A stretch of 64,000 nucleotides of DNA, from positions 61,614,753 through 61,678,752 of the forward strand of contig CM051456.1 of the NCBI GenBank assembly GCA_028274465.1, read 5' to 3'. Shown here piece by piece: positions 56,652 to 64,000 of this stretch. Numbering within the stretch: position 1 is the first letter of the stretch; every line of letters starts with the position of its first letter. This DNA is from Plantago ovata. Lineage: Eukaryota; Streptophyta; Magnoliopsida; Lamiales; Plantaginaceae. The notes beneath the pieces were generated by a model. The model ran no database searches. It was not told the DNA's origin and saw only the letters and a list, made by a program, of their open reading frames with translations. The position numbers were made by a program, and so were the translations under genes.

Positions 56652-59200
56652 CTAATAAGCGTCGTCGATATCATCCTCGGAACGTCGTTCGGGCACGTGA
56701 GCATCTCCTCCTTCTTCCTCAGAGGGGTCCTCCTCGGGATCTTCTTCGGATTCTTCCTCGCCTTCACTCTTCCCTCTACGTGATGGTCCGCAACCCTCGG
56801 GGAACGTCCTCCGAGCTTGTAAGAAAATACGGTCAGAGTTACCCCTAGGGTACGCAGTGGAATTTCAAAAATTTTCTTAACATACAGGTTAATTGATTAT
56901 GCATATGTCGTATATATATAAACACGTCAATTAGAAGACTAACCTTACTTCCAAAGAAGCTTCCAAGTCTTCGTAATATTCCGGTGTATCTTCTCCTTCG
57001 TCGAAGTCGAATATATCTACAATGCTCCTTATATCTTCAAGACAATAAGAGTTAGTTTCCAGCTCCTAGGACCTCAACCTTGGTATCCACGGATGAACAG
57101 CATATCGGAAGAATGCTAGGATATTCTTTGTGTGACCAAGAAGACGGGGCGGCAATTCCTCTGGTGGTGGCGCGCGCGCGGGTGGCTAAAGAGGAGGGGA
57201 GAGTTTTTATTTTCTCAAAGAAAACTGGGTAGAATGACTGTGAAAGTCTATGTTTGAAACTGTGTTCAAAACTGTGTGTAAAGCTCTCTAATAGTCCACT
57301 ATATATAGTAGTCTATAGAAGCCTAAAGCATAAGCAATTAGACTTCGTAAAGGAATAAGAATCGAATTCTTATCGCACAAGGAAACCAATATCAAGTCTA
57401 GATTCATTCCCAATCAAATTAAAACTCAATCAGGAAAATCTAACTTTATCCCTTGGACTTCTAATAGATGAAGGAGTCGAACTCCTTCCCCTTATCCATC
57501 ACGCGTGCGCGTGCGTCTCCTAGGGACAGTAGGTGGGTCCCAATTTTGGGACCCACTTATAGTTCTAAGGCAATTCAAACTCCAAGTAGATTTTGCCCAA
57601 GTGCATATGTTAATTCTAAATTAACATATCATTTCTAATCAAACCTCCATTATATTTCCAAAATATAATCTTTAATTGTATTTACATCAAATACAATTAA
57701 TTAGCCAATTCAATTAATAATTCCAAATCATTAATTGAGCCACCAAATATTATAATTAATTCCAAATCAATTATAATCCATCAATCACAATTAATTCCAA
57801 ATTAATTGCGATTCCATCTTCAAGGATATTCTGATAGACTGAATCACCACATAGTGTGACCCATAGGGCCTCACCGTATTAAGCAAGTCCTAGACTAGGC
57901 AACATGGAATTCCTAGATGGTTCCATTTGCAATATTAATACGTGAGGACGTTTGAGAGGTTTCTCAAAGCTAATCCTTTCGTTGCGAAGCCTGTCGCGCT
58001 CGACGCGGCGATGGTAACGTCCCTTCATCTGACTTGCTCGAATGTATCTAGGATCGATGAAGTGTCTATCCCAATAATACATCCACGGGCGTCTCAGGGA
58101 GTTGCTTGGTTAAGATATACTTATGACCATCATAATATATCATTTGCACTGGCCAGTGACTTTACCAACACAACTATGCAGACTATGAGCAGTGCTCTCC
58201 TGTCCTACACTTGAGAGATGAATCCTTCACAGAATCACTTATCACCCCCATTTGTATTTAGCCATAATCCTGGATCGTGTCTTAGGTCAGCTGCTTATTC
58301 AGAGCTGACATCGACGGGTCCACCAAGGATATGGGTCAACAAATGTGATGATAAAGTCCTGCAAGTACAAAGAACGAAAGGCATCACTTCAACAACTCAC
58401 CGGTTCCCATAGACACTTCGGTGTAGAGTATAAATCGATGGGAGTGTCCGGTGGGTACTTCAATTGTTCGATAAAGCTTCTTCGAACAACTATGCGCAGT
58501 TATGGGAACGTTCCTTGATTGTCCAACAATCCGTTCCGTGGCCGTCGGATCGGCTCACACTTGCTCCAACAAGTATAACCTCCACGCATACTATTCTTGT
58601 ATGGTTCATTCAGACCCCCACATCCGAGATGAACCTCGACTAGGGAGAGTTTGGGATAGATGATAACTCACATAGCTCCCACTAACTATGTGATCGGTCA
58701 TCTATCCGAGGGGACATGTTTGATATCAATACAGACAGCAATAAAGATATGACATGCTGCAGCCTGGTGTAATATAAATATGAAATCGATACTCAATAGT
58801 AAAATGCAACAAACATATATTATATTACGTTGACCTGTGTAATAGTACATATATGTGCTCTATAAGGGAACCATGCCCTTAGTAAGGACTGTCTCTAGGA
58901 CATATACACTATCACAGCTTTCCTCCTGCGAATCCTGATGCCTACGTTGGACGCGGTTAACGAAACAAAGCTAGAGTGCTCTTTTGCGGCGCGTAAAGCC
59001 GTCTTAAGGAATCCGATTTCCGCTTCCTTCGTTGCTATTTCATCTCGAAGCTTGAAGTTTTCCAGCCAGTAGTGATCTCGTTCACGTACGACCCTATCCA
59101 TCACGAATCCAGGGTAAACGCCAACAACAGGAACGGAGGTATACGGGTTAAACTCTCCTTCGACTAGGCGGTAACGAATAACCTTCTTCTCAGAACTCAT
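56652..59200 (-). pseudogene. Element E small ORF upstream of gag, split by solo LTR F
   Basis: The 5' piece (59200-58916, 95 codons) begins MSSEKKVIRYRL and has a helical, coiled-coil-like part (NFKLRDEIATKEAEIGFLKT) ending in a basic run RIRRRKA. The 3' piece (56813-56652) begins in the same reading phase with basic residues, continues with SEGEEESEEDPEEDPSEEE and stops at TAG 56652-56654. Removing F together with one copy of the 5-bp repeat joins them without loss of frame, giving about 148 residues. I do not recognise the family. It would be a small basic-then-acidic protein encoded between PBS and gag. Confidence 0.65.
56819..58915 (-). mobile_element. Probable solo LTR 'F' (about 2.1 kb) inside element E
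   Basis: Flanked by the direct repeat AGCTT (56814-56818 and 58916-58920). With one base shift the ends are TGTGATAG (minus) and TTACA, as for an LTR; that placement leaves only a 3-bp repeat, so the exact edges are uncertain. A minus-strand TATA box (CTATATATAG, about 57298) with an AGAGAGC leader lies about 1.6 kb from its start. No ORF, PBS or PPT inside. CG-alternating tracts occur at 57170-57182 and 57502-57513. Probably a copia-type solo LTR. Confidence 0.6.
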
Positions 59201-59461
59201 ACCTATCTGTAAGCACACGCGTATTTAACTAGTTAATAACTATGTTAAAATCAAAACAACCGCGGAAGGTCAACAGTTTCAGAACGGATCAGAGGTCGTC
59301 AGAATCAGAACAGAGAAGATGAAGAAACGGTTCAAGGTTAGTACGCAAGACTCAAATCAGAAAAGCAACAGAAATTACAAGACCTAACCAGCGACTCGGA
59401 CCCTCACACACACCCCAAAGGTCAAAAGATCCTATCCTAGCAAGCTCGACTTTGAACTCAA

Positions 59462-59473
59462 GCTCTGATACCA
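59462..59473 (-). promoter_or_regulatory. Primer binding site, initiator tRNA-Met (element E)
   Basis: Minus strand TGGTATCAGAGC, two bases inside the 5' LTR end at 59476. Confidence 0.92.
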
Positions 59474-59475
59474 AC

Positions 59476-62265
59476 TGTAACGGTACCGGTTTTGAAAAAA
59501 AAAAAAGTTTCTTGAAAAAGAAAATTCAAAATAACTTTAATAGCAACGGTCGGCAATTAATGCCAAAATAATCTTTGACGTGCACAGCGCTAACAGAAAC
59601 AAATAAATATCCAACGATAACTCAAGTTCAAATGAAACGAGTGATGACAGTAAAAAGTTCATCTTCTTATTTTGAAAAAGAAACCCATGACACCCCAGAC
59701 TCTTCTCTCAGTCGTTGGCATCCTACTCGCGAACGTCCTCAGCAGTATCTGGAAGGAAGGAATTTTGAAAACAAGAGAGCGTGAGATAAAGGATCTCAGT
59801 GCGGTTCGAAGTTAAAAAAAACAGAAAGTAAACAGTTTTGAAATCAAAATCCTTTTCAGAAAAACGAACAAACAGAACAGAACACATATAATAGATTAAC
59901 AAAACAGATAAGTTGTAGACCGTTGGTGCAGCCCGCCTTATTGCTCCTACTCCCAGAATGCCCTTATAACTCCCTCCAGAGGGTGCACAACTCCGGACAG
60001 AAACAGAAACCCCCGTGTACTTTGGGGAAACAGATCCTACGACCCTAATAGACCTCAGCGACTTCTGCCTCGCGCCTAAAAGGGAATAGACTAGGCAATA
60101 ATCAAGCAAACCCGATAGTCCTCTACTACCCAAGCCTACCTAATTACAACCTAATCGACCGGTCACACAGAAACAGAACAGAACAGAACACATATAACAG
60201 ATTAACAGAACAGATAAGTTGTAGACCGTTGGTGCAGCCCGCCTTATTGCTCCTACTCCCAGAATGCCCTTATAACTCCCTCTAGAGGGTGCACAACTCC
60301 GGACAGAAACAGAAACCCCCGTGTACTTTGGGGAAACAGATCCTACGACCCTAATAGACCTCAGCGACTTCTGCCTCGCGCCTAAAAGGGAATAGACTAG
60401 GAAATAATAAAGCAAACCCGATAGTCCTCTACTACCCAAGCCTACCTAATTACAACCTAATCGACTGGTCACACAGAAACAGAACAGATACAGAACAACA
60501 GATACAGATAATCAACACCGAGAGGTGTTCCTGCAGAAAAGTCAGTCCAAAACAGAGTAGCAATAAACAGAAAAGTAAATAGTCATACTTAGGACTTATA
60601 CTTTTACGCGGAAGCATACAGTAAAACAGTATATAGTAATAGGTACAAGTTGTCACATATCCTTCCAGTTTTTCGCAAATAATAGGTTTAGGGGTGAACA
60701 CTCACATTAACTTGTGAGCACAAGATCCCAACGAGTGATGATCTTACGGGTTAACGAACAACGGAGAACATAACAAGAAAGTACTAAACACACTTTAGAA
60801 GTCGAACGGACGGAAGGAAAAAGGTTGAAAAAGAAATGGTAAAGACGGGGTTCGAACTCGGGACCTCTAAGTTAGTTAAGCAAGAACCTAACCAACTAGG
60901 CTAGCAAGTCAAGTCAATACTAACTTACGAAAACAGAATCTAAGTTGAAACATTTTCAGAACTCTTTCGGTTTTCAGATTCTGGAAATTACCAAAATACC
61001 CTCAGTGGTAAATTGCAAAAGAACCCTTTTCAAAAACAGACAGTACAAACAAACCAGAAGTTTTCTAAACATACTTAACAGTCCTCACAGAATAAAATGG
61101 TTTACGATAAAGTCCTCTGTCGGTCAACTACGGTCAAAGGTAAAATTGCAAAAAGGTCCTTTAGGTTTTCAGATTTCCCAAATCAGTCCACAAAGTTCAA
61201 AACAGTAACAACAAAGTCCAAAACCGTCCTTTCGAGGTCAACAGAAAACCAAAGTCAACATACGAGGTCAATCAATCACAAGTCCAACAAACAGTAACAA
61301 CAATCTAACAACCTAAGTCCCGGTTCTCAGTTCGAATCAAAATAATACGGTCAGAATGAACAAGGGTAAATCGGTCCAGGGGTAAAATCGTCTGAAACAG
61401 AATACTAACTTCGAATCGAAAGAAACAACAAAGGATTCGAGATTTACCTTCGAATCGAAATAGAGGGTTGAAACAATCGATCGAGATCGGTAACAACGGA
61501 CCGACGGCGAACTCAAACGGAACGGGATCGGAGACCGGACGGATCGAAAGCGGCGGCGCGAAGAACCGGAGCGGCGGCGCGGATCGGATCGAATAACCGG
61601 CGGATCGAATCGGCGGCGATCAGAGACAGACAGACAGCGACGGCAGTACAGGCTCGGCGTACGGCGACGGCAGACCGAACGGCGGCTCGAAAACGGGCGG
61701 CGGCGACACGGGGACAGAGATCGCGGCGAGCGAACGGCAGACAGACAGAAGCGAGCGGCGGCAAAACGGTCACGGCGGCGCGAACGGGGACAGAACAGAC
61801 AGATCGACCGGTCGATTCACGGTCACGGCGCGGACGGCGTAACGGAGAAAGGCAGCAAGGCGGCGGCGGCGGCGAGAGACCGGAACGGAACAGTAGCAGG
61901 AGCAAAACTCTCTTTCTTCTTTCTCTCTTTCTTTATTTCTTTCTTGTGTTTGAGTGTTACGGCTGGGAAGGAGATGAGGAGAGGATACTGACTTGACTTA
62001 GGGTTAGGGTTTAGTCTAATGGGCCGGTCAATAGGCCTTTGACTGGGCTAAGAAATTGGGCCAAATGAATGGGGCCGAAGGAAACAGAAAGTCCAGCTCG
62101 AACTAAACGAAACGAAACGAACTAGCTTACGTGAATTTAATTAAATAATTATCGAATAAGTAATTTACTCTGATAATTAATTAACTAAATTAAATAATTA
62201 AATAATAAAATAATAATTAAATAAATAAATAAATAAATAATTAATTTAAAAAAAGGGGTGTTACA
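59476..62265 (-). repeat. Element E 5' LTR (2790 bp) with internal 306-bp duplication
   Basis: Colinear with 49272-51763 except for a 306-bp tandem duplication (about 59872-60177 and 60178-60483). The duplicated block includes the segments TTGTAGACCGTTGGTGCAGC and CTAATAGACCTCAGCGACTT. It contains the GC-rich segment (about 61490-61880) and the tRNA-like segment. Ends at 62265 next to the TSD. Confidence 0.9.
60838..60905 (-). ncRNA. tRNA-like segment in element E 5' LTR
   Basis: Same A-box/B-box pair as at 50336-50402, unchanged, including GAGTTCGAACCCCG. Its presence in both LTRs means it was part of the element before insertion. Confidence 0.55.
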
Positions 62266-62562
62266 CGTATCTTAGCATGCTTCATTACGTCGTCACTGAC
62301 TAGGTCCAGGTAGAGAATGTTACGAGAGACTATCTTGTGTTGACATAAGTGCTTATGTGGATGTGTATAAGTCAATCGAGGTATTCTTCAACCTATATTC
62401 ATGCTTTGATTTATATGGTTTTTGTTCATATATTTTTTGATAGATTCAGTAGATTGGTTCATTTTATTGGGCATGAGACTCCATTTTGTGTCTTGCATTG
62501 TTTTTTGTATTAGAGTCTAGCTTAGTTGCTTGAGGAAAAGCAAAGGTTCAGTTTGGGGAATT

Positions 62563-63881
62563 TGATGAATGTGTATTTTACACTTTCATTTGAGTCTTTT
62601 TCACCTATTTTAGCTATCCTCTATGTTAATTTAGCTATATTTTAGTGCATTTTATTAGAATAGTGTCACGTTTCCTTTTAGATTTTATTTTACAGGTTTT
62701 GGTTGAAAAACGTGGATTTCCGGGCAATTATATTGAAGTTGACAAGGAATTGGTGTTCCAGAAGCCTATTTGGAGTATCTGAAGGTTTCCGGATAGGATT
62801 TGGAGTCTAGGGGTCGAATCTGGAGGTTAGAAGACCACTAGAAGTCAGAAACCGAGTTCGAAAAGGGGAAGAAATCCAAAAACGCATCGAAAACGCGGAA
62901 TTCCACGAAAATTACTCCCGGGCGAACCGCCCGGGACGTGGGACGAATCGCCCCACACCGGGCGAATCGCCCGGTGTGTGGGGCGAATCGCCCCACACTA
63001 TTTCGAAGCCTATATATAGTTGCTCAGTTTTTCTCCGAAATTCATACTTTTCCAGACCCATTCTCTCACCTTTCTCTGTAGTTTTAGGTAGGAACTTCCC
63101 AGAGCCTGTTCTGGGGGTTCGTAGCTTATGAGACACTTTTTCATAGCAGATTGGAGCTTGTAGGATCACAATTCTTTGGAGATTGACAACCTTCGGTAAC
63201 ATTGTATCTTACAGTTTATTCTACTTATTTTTATATATCTTTCAACAAGTTTTCTTCTATGATTTCTGTTGATTGCATGACAACTATGAGTAGCTAAACT
63301 TATCGTTGGTGGTAGTATGTGAATTCTTAGCGAAGGGTAGATAATCATGCTAATGGCTACATCGCGCATTATACTCCGTGTTATTGCTTTATTTCGTTGA
63401 TCAGGCTCAGCCTATATTCTCGTATGTTGTATTAATTATTATGCACAATTGGACACTCGTCGACCTATGCACATCTATATCTTCGTAGTGTTGAATAATT
63501 ATGGAACACAATTGGACAATAGTGCTTGACTTGTCAGTTTATTTATCTTTGTAGTGCTTAATAATTGCAACAGGACATTCGATTGATCAAAGATCTCCAT
63601 GCATGACCGAAGAATTTACGCATGATTATTGACCCGTTATGCTTCGAAGGATCATACTATCACCAATCTCTATTATCTGTTAGAAAAACCTTTGCTTTTA
63701 CGTCTGTTGTTTTTATATTCCTAGTTAAATAGATAAAGCTAGTTATAGTCCTGAGAGAACGACACTCGAGGTCATTCTACTGCTACACTACGGTTTTCGT
63801 TGTAGTTGTGAATTGCCTTTGGCTAAATAACAAATTTATTTGATTCGTTTGCGTTGGAACACGACACCAGCGCGTTCATCA
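62563..63881 (+). repeat. Element B'' 3' LTR (1319 bp)
   Basis: Starts TGATGAATGTG and ends GCGTTCATCA. It is 45 bp longer than the element B LTRs, mainly because the palindrome segment upstream of the TATA box (63011-63018) has four GGGCGAATCGCCC-type units (62919-62997) instead of about two. Confidence 0.88.
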
Positions 63882-64000
63882 CATGCGAGAGCTCCTTAAG
63901 TCAGACATGTTCCTATCATACTAGAAACCTGCAAGTGAAGTCAGGGAACAAGTAAGTAAAAATTCGACTCATACTTGTTGTTGAGACAAGTACATAATTT
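63882..64000. other. Flank of element B'', unassigned
   Basis: 119 bp with no motif I can name. It may be the insertion site of B''; the matching left TSD was lost with the 5' end of B''. Confidence 0.4.

Larger units (their letters stand above)
48481..62265 (-). mobile_element. Element E: Tekay/Del-type chromovirus, 13.8 kb
   Basis: The TSD CGTAT (48476-48480, 62266-62270) flanks LTRs starting TGTAACACCCC (minus) and ending CCGGTACCGTTACA. The minus-strand order is 5' LTR (62265-59476), tRNA-Met PBS, small ORF (split by solo LTR F), gag, protease, RT, RNase H, integrase, chromodomain-like C-terminus, PPT, 3' LTR (51763-48481). Long LTRs, the domain order and the C-terminal block place it in the Tekay/Del chromoviruses. 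Each LTR carries its own internal tandem duplication. Confidence 0.93.
47498..63881 (+). mobile_element. Element B'': 3' half of a family B element, split by element E
   Basis: From about 47498 (TTTATTGCCGAATTTTTTG) the sequence follows element B from about 40098 onward. It contains hairpins at 47845-47862 and 47959-47976, an A/G tract (48030-48150) and the stretch up to CATTCGTAT at 48480. It resumes at 62266 (CGTATCTTAGCATGC) and runs to the PPT (about 62550-62562) and a complete LTR (62563-63881). The 5' LTR and gag-pro are missing; their place is taken by the Retand-like gag-pro. The interruption 48481-62265 is element E. Confidence 0.85.

Noticed and set aside
57843-58214. Host gene exon in the region 57.8-58.4 kb
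   Set aside because: The ORFs are short, overlap on both strands and lie within the probable solo LTR F.

Overview
The window is plant nuclear DNA, most likely from a eudicot with a large, repeat-rich genome. The evidence is wall-to-wall plant LTR retrotransposons (Ty3/gypsy Athila/Tat-like, Tekay-type chromovirus, Ty1/copia Sirevirus), part of a CACTA (En/Spm) transposon, a tRNA-derived SINE-like unit and tRNA-type primer binding sites. I see no host single-copy gene, rRNA, CRISPR array or bacterial-type operon. The window is best read as a stack of nested insertions, and most boundaries can be placed from LTR ends, PBS/PPT sites and target-site duplications (TSDs).

Left part (1-18934, all elements on the minus strand). 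A Tekay-like element with 3.37-kb LTRs and almost no internal coding sequence ('C', to 18934) received a CACTA transposon (right end at 10964). The CACTA transposase gene was cut by an element of family B (LTR remnant 8751-9136). That LTR was in turn entered by family A (1-8750), which sits in a tandem LTR-gag/pro-LTR-gag/pro arrangement. A 1.64-kb block holding the CACTA tip and half of the C LTR is duplicated in tandem (10931-14217).

Middle (18935-36199). A decayed copia polyprotein on the minus strand is split by a 15.2-kb Sirevirus ('D', 19438-34609, TSD GAACC) with two 1571-bp LTRs, a gag-pol with many frameshifts and a long env-position region. That region contains three intron-like modules. 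A 17-bp palindrome array lies between it and pol.

Right part (35581-64000). A copia-type LTR ('G') is split by an intact-looking family B element (36200-42627, TSD CTAGT). B encodes one uninterrupted 718-aa gag-protease but no reverse transcriptase or integrase. A Tat/Retand-like gag-pro fragment (43418-47497) is fused to the 3' half of another B element (B''). B'' is split by a 13.8-kb Tekay-type chromovirus ('E', 48481-62265, TSD CGTAT) whose gag-pol is a single frame broken by only two stop codons. E itself carries a probable 2.1-kb solo LTR ('F', ~56819-58915) inside a small ORF upstream of gag.

How the parts relate. A and B supply gag and protease but would need RT, RNase H and integrase from another element to move. 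E and D carry the pol domains but are damaged by nonsense or frameshift changes. The most unusual signals are the gag-pro-only families with promoter-side palindrome clusters, the palindrome array and intron-like modules of the Sirevirus, the in-frame small ORF of E broken by a solo LTR, and the tRNA-like segment inside both E LTRs. I found no evidence of a wholly new kind of system.
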